The position numbers were made by a program, and so were the translations under genes. Positions 8,533 to 15,077 of a stretch of 15,924 bases of DNA are shown piece by piece (position 1 is the stretch's first letter; each line of letters opens with the position of its first letter). The notes beneath the pieces were generated by a model, which did no database searches, was not told the origin of the DNA, and saw only the letters and a program-made list of their open reading frames with translations. This DNA is from Streptosporangiaceae bacterium. Its GTDB lineage: Bacteria > Actinomycetota > Actinomycetes > Streptosporangiales > Streptosporangiaceae. The DNA lies in assembly GCA_030039095.1 (NCBI GenBank), contig JASHQP010000185.1:1-15924 (forward strand), given 5' to 3'.

Positions 8533-9804
8533 TTGGATTTCGAGATCCCGGCGGACCTGGCAGGCTACCTCGGCGAGCTCGACGACTTCATCGAGCGGGA
8601 GATCCGGCCGCTGGAGCGGCAGGACGACAACATCCGGTTCTTCGACTACCGGCGCGAGGACGCGCGCACCGACTGGGACCGCGGCGGCCTGCCGAACCGG
8701 CAGTGGGAGGAACTGCTGGCGGAGGCGCGGCGGCGGGCCGACGCGGCCGGGCACTACCGGTACGCGTTCCCGGCCGAGTATGGCGGCCGGGACGGCACGA
8801 ACCTGGGCATGGCCGTCATCAGGGAGCACCTGGCCGGCAAGGGCCTCGGGCTGCACTGCGACCTGCAGAACGAGCACATGATCGTCGGCAACAACGTCGG
8901 CCTGCTGCTGATGATCCACTACGGATCTCCGGAGCAACGCGCCGAATGGGCCGAGGATCTGGCTGCCGGGCGGAAGGGCTTCGGGTTCGGCATCACCGAG
9001 CCGGCGCACGGGTCGGACGCCACGTTCATGGAGACCACCGCTGCGCGGGCTGACGAGGAAGTCTGGGTAATCAACGGGGAGAAGACCTGGAACACCGGCG
9101 TGCACGCCGCCTCGCACGACCTGATCTTCGCGCGCACCAGCGGGCGGCCCGGCGACGCCAACGGGATCACCGCGTTCCTGACGCCGCTGACCTCGGCTGG
9201 CTTCACCGTCGAGGAGTACCTGTGGACGTTCAACATGCCGACCGACCACGCCCGGATCAGCCTGCGTGACGTCCGGGTGCCGGCGGCCGCGGTCTTCGGC
9301 GGCGAGGGCCGCGGCCTGCAGGTGGTACAGCACTTCTTCAACGAGAACCGGATCCGGCAGGCCGCCTCCAGCCTCGGGGCCGCCCAGTACTGTGTCAACG
9401 AGTCGGTGGCGTACGCGCGGGAGCGCAAGCCGTTCGGCAAGCCGCTCGCGGCCAACCAGGCGATCCAGTTCCCGCTCGTCGAGCTCCAGACCCAGTGCGA
9501 GATGCTGCGCGCGCTCATCCACAAGACCGCCTGGCAGATGGACACCTACGGCGCGTTCTCCGCCTCCGACAAGGTGTCGATGTGCAACTACTGGGCCAAC
9601 CGGCTGTGCTGCGAGGCCGCCGACCGGGCGATGCAGGTGCACGGGGGCCTCGGCTACTCGCGGCACAAGCCGTTCGAGCACATCTACCGGCACCACCGCA
9701 GGTACCGCATCACCGAGGGAACCGAGGAGATCCAGATGCGCCGCGTGGCGGGGTACATGTTCGGCTACATGCACCAGCGCGCCCCCAAGGGCGTGGAGGA
9801 GTAG
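8533..9804 (+). CDS. Acyl-CoA dehydrogenase family protein (FadE-like)
   Basis: FAD-dependent acyl-CoA dehydrogenase, 423 aa. The N-terminal helical domain opens with DFEIPADLAGYLGELDDFIE and contains a YRYAFPAEYGG block (76-85). The middle beta domain has FGFGITEPAHGSDATF (150-165), which contacts FAD and substrate. The C-terminal domain has the signature RERKPFGKPLAANQAIQFPL (296-315), AMQVHGGLGYSRHKPFEHIY (366-385) and ITEGTEEIQ, with Glu395 as candidate catalytic base. A TTG at 8533 was chosen: it has GGGGAGGA 4 nt upstream and starts exactly where family similarity begins. An ATG at 8365 would add 56 unrelated residues and waste that site. The phosphotransferase gene follows 2 nt later, so these belong to one operon. 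The substrate is probably not a simple straight-chain acyl-CoA given the operon partners. Confidence 0.92.
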   Translation: MDFEIPADLAGYLGELDDFIEREIRPLERQDDNIRFFDYRREDARTDWDRGGLPNRQWEELLAEARRRADAAGHYRYAFPAEYGGRDGTNLGMAVIREHLAGKGLGLHCDLQNEHMIVGNNVGLLLMIHYGSPEQRAEWAEDLAAGRKGFGFGITEPAHGSDATFMETTAARADEEVWVINGEKTWNTGVHAASHDLIFARTSGRPGDANGITAFLTPLTSAGFTVEEYLWTFNMPTDHARISLRDVRVPAAAVFGGEGRGLQVVQHFFNENRIRQAASSLGAAQYCVNESVAYARERKPFGKPLAANQAIQFPLVELQTQCEMLRALIHKTAWQMDTYGAFSASDKVSMCNYWANRLCCEAADRAMQVHGGLGYSRHKPFEHIYRHHRRYRITEGTEEIQMRRVAGYMFGYMHQRAPKGVEE

Positions 9805-9806
9805 TC

Positions 9807-11108
9807 ATGGATGCAGCCAAGCTTGCCGACGCGCTGCATGACCGCCTGGGCCCGGTCGCGATCACGGGCATGACCCGGCTGTCTGGCGGGGCATCGCGCG
9901 AGACCTGGGCATTCGATGCCATCCGCCCCGACGGATCGGCCACGGAGCTTGTGCTGCGCCGCGACCCGCTGGGCCGGCCCAGCGAGCCGGGGGCAATGGG
10001 CCGGGAAGCGCTGGCCATTACCGCGGCCGGGGTGGCCGGGCTGGCCGCGCCCGAGGTGCTGATGTGGACCGACGGCCCGGAGCTGTGGGAATCGGCTGGC
10101 CTGGTCATGCGGCGGGTGGCGGGCGAGACGATCGCCCGCCGGATCCTGCGCGACGACGCCTACCGCCGGGCGCGGGGAGCGCTCATCGGCCAGCTCGGGC
10201 GGTTCGCCGCCGGCCTGCATGCGCTGGAGGTGACCGACGACTTTCCGGCGCCGGCTCCGGATCCGCTCGGCGAGCTGCGCGAGCTGCTCGCCGCCTTTGG
10301 GCCGGTCAGCCCGGTCTTCGAGCTGGCCCTGCGCTGGCTCGAGGCGCAGCCGCCGCCGGCCCGTGGGCCGGTGCTCGTGCACGGCGACCTGCGGCTCGGC
10401 AACCTGATCGTCGGCCCGGACGGCCTGCGCGCGGTCATCGACTGGGAGCTCGTGCACACCGGCAGCCCGGCCGAGGACCTCGGCTGGCTGTGCGTCAAGG
10501 CCTGGCGATTCGGGTCCTCGGCACCTGCCGCTGGCCTGGGTACCCGCGAGGAGCTGCTGGCCGCGTACCGGGCAGCGGGCGGCGCCAGCATCGGCCTGGG
10601 CGAGCTGCGCTGGTGGGAGGTTCTCGGCACGCTGCGCTGGGGCCTGATGTGCGTGTCGCAGGCGCAGGCGCACCTGTCCGGCGCGCACCGCTCCGTCGAG
10701 CTGGCCGCGATCGGGAGGCGCGTGTGCGAGCAGGAGTGGGACCTGCTCCTGCTGCTCGAGCCCGAGGCCGCTGCGCGGGCCGCTGCCCGGCGGCCGCTGC
10801 TTTCGGGGGAGCCCCGGGCGGACCCGGCGCCGTTCGGGCGGCCGACCGCGAGCGAGTTGCTCGGCGCGGTCCGCGAGTTCCTCACCGATCAGGTCATGCC
10901 CGCGACCGATGGGCAGCTCGCGTTTCACGCCCGGGTCGCGGCGAACGTGCTCGGTGTGGTGGCCCGCGAGCTCGAGCCGGGCGCCGTGCCGCCGGGCGCC
11001 GACGCCGGTCCCGGCGGGCTGGCCGGTCCCGCCGGCCCCGACGGCCTCGCGGCTGGCGTCGCGGCCCGGCTCGCCGTCGCCAACCCGAGGTATTTCGGGG
11101 AGCCGTGA
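9807..11108 (+). CDS. APH-type phosphotransferase fused to a C-terminal DUF6285 domain
   Basis: Small-molecule kinase of the aminoglycoside phosphotransferase/choline kinase fold, 433 aa. The N-lobe covers about 15-105, with SGGASRETW (26-34) as the nucleotide loop. The catalytic HGDLRLGN (192-199; Asp194 as base) and metal-binding IDWE (Asp212) follow. Residues about 349-428 match DUF6285 (ELLGAVREFLTDQV, FHARVAANVLGVVARELE), a domain I recall as a separate gene beside such kinases. Here the two are joined by a Pro/Arg-rich linker. The ATG at 9807 has GGAGGA (9796-9801) and begins 2 nt after the dehydrogenase stop. APH proteins beside acyl-CoA dehydrogenases act on hydroxyacyl-CoAs in ACAD10/11- and levulinate-type pathways; antibiotic resistance is unlikely. 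Confidence 0.88.
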   Translation: MDAAKLADALHDRLGPVAITGMTRLSGGASRETWAFDAIRPDGSATELVLRRDPLGRPSEPGAMGREALAITAAGVAGLAAPEVLMWTDGPELWESAGLVMRRVAGETIARRILRDDAYRRARGALIGQLGRFAAGLHALEVTDDFPAPAPDPLGELRELLAAFGPVSPVFELALRWLEAQPPPARGPVLVHGDLRLGNLIVGPDGLRAVIDWELVHTGSPAEDLGWLCVKAWRFGSSAPAAGLGTREELLAAYRAAGGASIGLGELRWWEVLGTLRWGLMCVSQAQAHLSGAHRSVELAAIGRRVCEQEWDLLLLLEPEAAARAAARRPLLSGEPRADPAPFGRPTASELLGAVREFLTDQVMPATDGQLAFHARVAANVLGVVARELEPGAVPPGADAGPGGLAGPAGPDGLAAGVAARLAVANPRYFGEP

Positions 11109-11111
11109 CGC

Positions 11112-12224
11112 ATGAGCTGTGAGGTGTCATGGTTCGCCGCGCTCTGCGACGACGACTACGAATTCCTCGGCGTGCCGGACGCCGCGCTGCAGTCCAGCTG
11201 GGAGCACTGCCGGGGCATCGCGCTCGCGGCGGAGGAGGCCGGCTACGACAACCTGCTGCTGCCGTCGGGCTACGCCATGGGCATCGACTCGATCGCGTTC
11301 GCCGCCGGGATCGCGCCGCTGCTGCGCCGGATGCGGCTCCTGGTCGCGGTGCGGATGGGCGAGATGTGGCCGCCGCAGCTCGCGCGGCAGCTCGCGACCA
11401 TCGACCAGATGCTGGACGGCCGGCTCACGATCAACATCATCTCCTCCGACCTGCCCGGCGAGACGCTGGAGTCCGCGCCCCGGTACCGCCGCACGCTCGA
11501 GATCATGCACGTGCTGCGCGACCTGCTGGACGGCAAGCACGTGTCGCATCACGGCGAGTTCGTGAACCTCGACCTGGACCCGCCGCGGCTGCGCCCGGCC
11601 GGCGGCTGCCCGCCGTTCTACTTCGGCGGCCTGTCCGACGCGGCGCGCGAGGTCGCCGCGCAGGCCGCCGACGTGTTCCTGATGTGGCCGGACACCCTCG
11701 ATGGCGTCGCGGCGGTGATCGCCGACATGCGGGCGCGGGCGGCCCGGCACGGGCGCGAGCTTCGGTTCGGCTACCGGTCGCACGTGATCGTGCGGGCCAC
11801 CGAGTACGAGGCGCGCGCCGCGGCGCGGCGGCTGATCTCGCGGCTGGACCCCGAGACCGGCGAGCTCATCCGCCGACGGTCGCTGGACACCACCTCGGCC
11901 GGGACCTTGCGGCAGAACGAGCTGCGCGACACGGCGGACGACGAGGGCTACGCCGAGCCGAACCTGTGGACCGGGATCGGCCGGGCGCGCTCCGGCGCCG
12001 GCGCGGCGATCGTCGGCGACCCGGACCAGGTGCTGGCCAAGCTGCAGGCGTACGCGGACCTGGGCATGGAGGCGTTCATCCTGTCCGGCTACCCGCACGC
12101 CGCCGAGGGCGACCTGTTCGCTCGCCACGTCCTGCCCCGGCTAGACCACGCCCCGCTCTCGGTCACCCATGCTAGCCGCCGTCACCCGCTCCCGGACGTC
12201 CGAGCGGCCGGGCCTCCTCCGTAG
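11112..12224 (+). CDS. LLM-class flavin-dependent monooxygenase, SsuD-like
   Basis: FMNH2-dependent luciferase-like monooxygenase, 370 aa, resembling alkanesulfonate monooxygenase SsuD. The TIM-barrel pattern is clear: WEHCRGIALAAEEAGYDNLL, DQMLDGRLTINIISSDLPGE, PPFYFGGLSDAAREVAAQ. The family catalytic strip FGYRSHVIVRATEYEA carries Arg222 and His224, equivalent to Arg226/His228 of E. coli SsuD. NLWTGIGRARSGAGAAIVGD follows (Arg293), then FILSGYPH (Tyr327). The position corresponding to SsuD Cys54 appears to be Met56. The last 25 residues are a Pro/Arg-rich tail beyond the fold. GGGGAG (11097-11102) precedes the ATG, which starts 3 nt after the kinase stop. No flavin reductase is encoded nearby, so reduced FMN must come from elsewhere. 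A sulfonate or a related C-S/C-C substrate is possible. Confidence 0.9.
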   Translation: MSCEVSWFAALCDDDYEFLGVPDAALQSSWEHCRGIALAAEEAGYDNLLLPSGYAMGIDSIAFAAGIAPLLRRMRLLVAVRMGEMWPPQLARQLATIDQMLDGRLTINIISSDLPGETLESAPRYRRTLEIMHVLRDLLDGKHVSHHGEFVNLDLDPPRLRPAGGCPPFYFGGLSDAAREVAAQAADVFLMWPDTLDGVAAVIADMRARAARHGRELRFGYRSHVIVRATEYEARAAARRLISRLDPETGELIRRRSLDTTSAGTLRQNELRDTADDEGYAEPNLWTGIGRARSGAGAAIVGDPDQVLAKLQAYADLGMEAFILSGYPHAAEGDLFARHVLPRLDHAPLSVTHASRRHPLPDVRAAGPPP

Positions 12225-12394
12225 CGCATGGGATCTGGTCAGCGCAGTAACGCCTCGGTAGGCTCCCAGACGGGGTATGGAGGGGTGCGAGAAACCGCGA
12301 GGCCTCGAATCTAGTTGACGAAGCCCCCAATACCTGCCTCGATGCTTTCCCGGCCAGAGTGGTACTAGCCACCCGCCCGCACGATGGATTCCAA

Positions 12395-12493
12395 CTATTG
12401 CCAGATGTGCAGGTTGACAGCTCGCCAGAGCAGGTCGACTTCCCGCTCCATTGGTCCCAGATCCAGCGGCAAATTGCCTGAACCATGATCCAC
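12395..12493 (-). CDS. Possible 32-aa small protein
   Basis: A GTG at 12493 opens a frame reading VDHGSGNLPLDLGPMEREVD, then LLWRAVNLHIWQ, ending in TAG. An AGGGGG ribosome-binding-like tract lies about 5 nt upstream on the minus strand, and one copy of the 35-bp repeat lies just before that. The composition (acidic/amphipathic helix with two Trp) looks more like a real protein than the surrounding frames. It could equally be the start of a gene broken by the TAG, because readable residues continue for a few codons beyond it. No known family recognised. Confidence 0.25.
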   Translation of the reverse strand: MDHGSGNLPLDLGPMEREVDLLWRAVNLHIWQ

Positions 12494-12506
12494 TAAAGCC
12501 CCCTTG

Positions 12507-12630
12507 TTCGGGTAACAGTCTAGTTCCGCTGCCAACGGAGATGGCTGGATCCTGGAGACGTCGCGCCCGCGAGCGGTCTAGACTCGGCAGAAAGTTTCGG
12601 GAAATAGGCTTGTTCCGTCGGCAACGGAGA
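12507..12630. repeat. 35-bp imperfect direct repeat (12507-12541 and 12596-12630)
   Basis: The two copies agree at 27 of 35 positions and are 89 bp apart. Both begin TTCGGG and end in CAACGGAGA, with GTTCCG before the variable centre. The second copy contains a small hairpin TCCGT-CGGCA-ACGGA; in the first copy one pair of that stem is broken. Possible paired operator sites or an old duplication. Confidence 0.65.
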
Positions 12631-12809
12631 ATCCATGTTTCCTCGTTGCGATCCCGCGGGGCCGCATCGAAGCCGTAGGCCACGTCGCCGTCGAGCTGCA
12701 ACCAGTCCCATGAGATTGACAGGGCCTCGGGAGCGCCGTAGACGAGCCAACTCCGTCTGTAGCGGCTAGATCAACTTCGACGCTCGACCTTCGCTGTCGG
12801 CGGTTGCCG

Positions 12810-13367
12810 TCACATGGCCGGTGGGCTTGGGTGGTAGTCGAGCATGATGATCCTCGAGTCGAGGACGCGGGTGCCGGTCAGCTGAAGGTCGGCGCGGTGG
12901 TAGCCGGCGAAGGCGGGCTCGAAGCCGGCGTCGCCGAGCACCAGCGGGAAGAGGGCGACCCGGAGGCGGTCGACCAGGCCGAGATCGAGCAGGCTGCGTA
13001 CCAGGGTGAGGCTGCCGATCGAGCGGAGCGGGTGAGGGGAATTGCGCTTCAGCGCGCGCATGCCGTCACCGAGGTCGCCGCGGATCAGGCGGGTGTTCTG
13101 CCAGGCCAGGGGCTCAGTGAGGGTGTTCGAGAACACCGCCTTTGGCGTCTCGTTCATCCGCGTGCTGATCTCGTCGGTGGCCGATGACGAGATCTGCGCC
13201 ATCGCCTCGTACGTGACCCGGCCCATGACGACGACATGCGGCCGGCCGAGCTGGCCGCGCACCCAGCCGTCGAGTTCCGGGCCGCCGTAGCCGAAGAACG
13301 GGCCGACGTCGACGCCAGCGGCGAACCCGTCGAGGCTGAGGAACAGGTCCGCGGTCAGTTCGGCCAT
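12810..13367 (-). CDS. Dihydrofolate reductase / RibD C-terminal family protein
   Basis: A 185-residue protein of the RibD_C/DHFR-like fold, probably an NADPH-dependent reductase of unknown substrate; not the housekeeping folA. Recognisable pieces in order are LTADLFLSLDGFAAG (4-18), PHVVVMGRVTYEAMA (43-57), KAVFSNTL (76-83) and GSLTLVRSLLDLGLVDRL (118-135). The last corresponds to the glycine-rich cofactor segment (G-S/G-x-x-L), followed by the core strand RVALFPLVLG. The ATG at 13367 was chosen because family proteins begin M-x-x-L-x-x-D-x-F-x-S-L-D-G. Upstream in-frame starts (13388, 13469) add unrelated basic residues. Only a weak GAGG lies about 13 nt upstream. It is monocistronic as far as seen and diverges from mscL; such proteins are frequent orphans in actinomycetes. 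Confidence 0.87.
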   Translation of the reverse strand: MAELTADLFLSLDGFAAGVDVGPFFGYGGPELDGWVRGQLGRPHVVVMGRVTYEAMAQISSSATDEISTRMNETPKAVFSNTLTEPLAWQNTRLIRGDLGDGMRALKRNSPHPLRSIGSLTLVRSLLDLGLVDRLRVALFPLVLGDAGFEPAFAGYHRADLQLTGTRVLDSRIIMLDYHPSPPAM

Positions 13368-13487
13368 CGAGACATTGTGCCTCGGCATGTGGCCCGCCGC
13401 CCGAAGGCGGAAGCATCGATGTACTGATGGGCCCGGTCTAACGGGCTTGGTTTCAAGTGGTCGTCGCAACGGCGCGGGCGGTTGTGC

Positions 13488-13510
13488 GGGCGGCGGGGGT
13501 GGGGGATGGG
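13488..13510 (+). other. G-quadruplex-type motif upstream of mscL
   Basis: Four G-runs (GGG, GGGGG, GGGGG, GGG) are separated by loops of 4, 1 and 2 nt on the plus strand, in the divergent spacer between the reductase gene and mscL. This satisfies the usual G3+N1-7 pattern. It would sit in the mscL upstream region or on the non-template side. G-runs are frequent in such GC-rich DNA, so function is uncertain. Confidence 0.5.
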
Positions 13511-13564
13511 CTGCGCCTCCCGCGGCTCGCTGGGGTGAACAAGTATCGTTCCGTCACAGTGGGC

Positions 13565-13617
13565 ACCGGTGCGGGGGACCGTAACAATCGGCAACCGGTG
13601 CGGGGGGAGCTAACAAT
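13565..13617 (+). repeat. Duplicated mscL leader (24-bp direct repeat, 29-bp period)
   Basis: 13565-13588 and 13594-13617 agree at 20 of 24 positions: both start ACCGGTGCGGGGG and end TAACAAT. The second copy holds the mscL ribosome-binding site and the AT of its ATG. In the first copy the corresponding triplet is ATC and the Shine-Dalgarno has diverged. The duplication therefore left one functional and one dead translation start. Confidence 0.7.
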
Positions 13618-14032
13618 GCTCAAGGGGTTCCGTAATTTCCTGATGCAGGGCGATTTGATCGTGATAGCCGTCGGACTTGTCATCGCGCTGGCTTTCAGCA
13701 CCCTGATCCTGGCTTTCACCACCAACATCATCACGCCGCTGGTCAACGCGGCCGGCGGCGGCGGCGCGGGGAAGGGGCTCGGCTGGACCATCAATCATCA
13801 GCGGATCGATCTTGGCGCCTTCATCTCCGCGCTCATCTACTTCATCATTTTCATGGCCGTGATCTATTTCCTGATCGTGGTGCCTTACCGCGCTTACATG
13901 AAGCGCAAGGGCACCACGGTGTTCGGCGACCCGCCGTCGGTGCGGACCTGCCCGGAGTGCAAGTCAGACGACGTGCCGGCCGACGCGACCAAGTGCAAGT
14001 ACTGCGCCAGCGAGCTCCCGGTGGCTGTCTGA
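13616..14032 (+). CDS. mscL: Large-conductance mechanosensitive channel with C-terminal zinc ribbon
   Basis: Homopentameric membrane channel that opens under membrane tension to release solutes during hypo-osmotic shock. The 138-residue product starts MLKGFRNFLMQGDLIVIAVG, close to the MscL N-helix and TM1. TM1 spans about 13-35 and contains IVIAVGLVIALAFSTLI. A periplasmic loop carries a Gly-rich turn (46-56). TM2 is at about 68-90 (AFISALIYFIIFMAVIYFLIVV), followed by basic YRAYMKRKG. The usual C-terminal helix bundle is replaced by a CPEC...CKYC zinc ribbon (Cys112/115/127/130). Similar tails occur in other actinobacterial MscL-family proteins as far as I recall. The ATG at 13616 has GGGGGGAG 6 nt upstream. 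It converges on the RHH/ParA genes. Confidence 0.9.
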   Translation: MLKGFRNFLMQGDLIVIAVGLVIALAFSTLILAFTTNIITPLVNAAGGGGAGKGLGWTINHQRIDLGAFISALIYFIIFMAVIYFLIVVPYRAYMKRKGTTVFGDPPSVRTCPECKSDDVPADATKCKYCASELPVAV

Positions 14033-14043
14033 GCCGGGAGCCG

Positions 14044-14120
14044 GCGGATCAGCGGATCAGCCCGGACCGCTGGATCAGCGGATCGGCGGGGCGAGCGGAT
14101 CAGCGGGGTCAGCGCCCGCG
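14044..14120. repeat. Iteron-like repeat array, three units of about 25 bp
   Basis: The octamer CGGATCAG occurs at 14045, 14053 and 14096, with one-mismatch copies at 14071 and 14079. They form three units starting at 14045, 14071 and 14096 (spacings 26 and 25 bp). The third unit runs into the 3' end of the RHH gene. The array fills the convergent gap between mscL and the partition genes. Candidate binding array for the RHH protein or a replication initiator; a simple sequence expansion is the alternative. Confidence 0.7.
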
Positions 14121-14402
14121 CTCGGTGCGCAGGCGCTCGAGGACCTCGTCCGGGTTCTCGGTCGCGACCCGGATCATCGCGCGCATGGCGTCGGCGAGCG
14201 CGACCCGGGGGACGTCGAGCGTGACCGCGGCCGAGTCAACCCACTGGGTGAGCTCCCGGTACAGCTCCGGGCTCAGGTCCAGGGTGATCCGGACCGGCTT
14301 GGACCGGATCGCTGTCCGCCCGGCCGGGAGGTGATCGGGCTCGCTGCGCCTCGCGGCGGCGGCGGCCATCTGGGCCTTCCGCTGCTCCCGCTGAGACGTC
14401 AT
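14109..14402 (-). CDS. Small ribbon-helix-helix protein, ParB-like partner of ParA
   Basis: A 97-residue protein with a basic, Ala/Gln-rich N-terminus (1-34) that may contact the ParA ATPase, as in type Ib partition proteins. The C-terminal part is ribbon-helix-helix-like: strand PVRITLDL (36-43), helix SPELYRELTQWVDSA (44-58) and helix RVALADAMRAMIRVATEN (66-83), then an acidic/basic tail. The ATG at 14402 overlaps the parA stop in an ATGA arrangement, so translation is coupled and the proteins probably act together. An in-frame upstream start (14432) would lie inside parA and add 10 residues. The role (DNA-binding centromere adaptor and repressor) is inferred from size, fold and neighbour; I see no ParB-spo0J HTH. 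Confidence 0.7.
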   Translation of the reverse strand: MTSQREQRKAQMAAAAARRSEPDHLPAGRTAIRSKPVRITLDLSPELYRELTQWVDSAAVTLDVPRVALADAMRAMIRVATENPDEVLERLRTERGR

Positions 14403-15073
14403 GCGCCGCGCACCGAGCACAGCGGGGAGCACAGCGTGATGAGGTCGTGCGCCACGTGGCGCCAGACCTCGCGGCCGTTGCCCGGGATCGGCATGCCGAA
14501 GCTCTGGGCGTAGACCTCGAGCCGCGGCACCGCCGTGCCGAGCACGTCGTAGCCCAGCCCGTGCAGCGCCTCCCGGGCGGCGTCCGTGGACGTCGCACGG
14601 GTGACACAGCGGTTCAGCAGCACGGCCGAACGGGCCGGCCGGTCCCGGACCGCGCCGATGTCATTGATCTCCTCACGCATGGGCGACGTGCGGTTGATCT
14701 CGATCGGGCTCGGCGCGCACGGGATCAGGATCAGGTCGGCGCAGCGCAGCGCCGACCGGGCGATGCCCACATGGTCCTCGAGTTGTGGCGCGTCGATGAT
14801 GACCACGTCGTCGGCCTTGGCGATCTCCGGCACGCGGCGGTGCAGCTCCCGGGAGGGCAGCGCCACGATCCGGAACGGGAACGCCGCCTGCGGGGCGATT
14901 CCCGGGTACATGGCCGCGAGGTCTGACCACTCCAGGGCGCTGCCCGAAGGGTCCGCGTCCACGAGCAGCACACTGTTCCCGGCCTCCGCGAAAACGTGCG
15001 CTAGCCAGACCGCCGATGTTGTCTTGCCCGTGCCAGGCTTGAGGTTGGCAAGGGCGAGGCGGATCCCCGTCAT
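14399..15073 (-). CDS. parA: ParA-family partition ATPase (small, type Ib-like)
   Basis: Deviant Walker ATPase of 224 aa. It has Walker A LKPGTGKTTSA (signature Lys12, catalytic Lys17) and A-prime VLLVDADPSGSALEW (Asp39/Asp41). Walker B DDVVIIDAPQ (Asp94) and LILIPCAPSPIEI follow. It lacks the N-terminal HTH extension of type Ia ParA, so it resembles the compact plasmid and integrative-element forms that pair with a small RHH protein, as found immediately downstream with an ATGA overlap. 'KPGTGKT' replaces the more usual 'KGGVGKT'. The ATG at 15073 has no Shine-Dalgarno; a -10-like AATACT lies 6 nt upstream inside a repeated 12-bp site, so leaderless, self-regulated expression is plausible. 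Chromosomal parA near oriC would have other neighbours (rnpA, rsmG), which are absent in this window. Confidence 0.9.
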   Translation of the reverse strand: MTGIRLALANLKPGTGKTTSAVWLAHVFAEAGNSVLLVDADPSGSALEWSDLAAMYPGIAPQAAFPFRIVALPSRELHRRVPEIAKADDVVIIDAPQLEDHVGIARSALRCADLILIPCAPSPIEINRTSPMREEINDIGAVRDRPARSAVLLNRCVTRATSTDAAREALHGLGYDVLGTAVPRLEVYAQSFGMPIPGNGREVWRHVAHDLITLCSPLCSVRGA

Positions 15074-15077
15074 CCAG

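Larger units (their letters stand above)
12225..12809. other. 585-nt lower-GC stretch without a recognised gene
   Basis: Base composition drops visibly relative to its neighbours, with many TA-containing words. No plus-strand gene is apparent after the monooxygenase stop. On the minus strand a frame around 12764-12680 reads smoothly (SWLVYGAPEALSISWDWLQL, then DGDVAYGFDAAP) and then degrades into Arg-rich text, suggesting a decayed gene that I cannot name. A 35-bp direct repeat and a 32-codon ORF lie inside and are listed separately. No tRNA or clear terminator seen. Confidence 0.5.

Noticed and set aside
9807..11108. Aminoglycoside resistance gene
   Set aside because: Although the fold is APH, the DUF6285 fusion and operon with an acyl-CoA dehydrogenase point to metabolic kinase activity.
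12141..12701. A 186-codon minus-strand gene overlapping the end of the monooxygenase gene
   Set aside because: Apart from its first ~25 residues the translation is Arg/Pro-rich without any family signature, has no ribosome-binding site, and runs antisense into a confident gene.
13565..13615. c-di-AMP (ydaO-type) riboswitch before mscL, suggested by GCGGGGGACC
   Set aside because: Too little sequence follows before the ATG and the other conserved ydaO blocks are missing; the word is explained by the 24-bp leader duplication.
14399..15073. Chromosomal parAB near oriC
   Set aside because: The partner is a 97-aa RHH protein, not a Spo0J-type ParB, and no rnpA, rsmG or dnaA neighbours are present.
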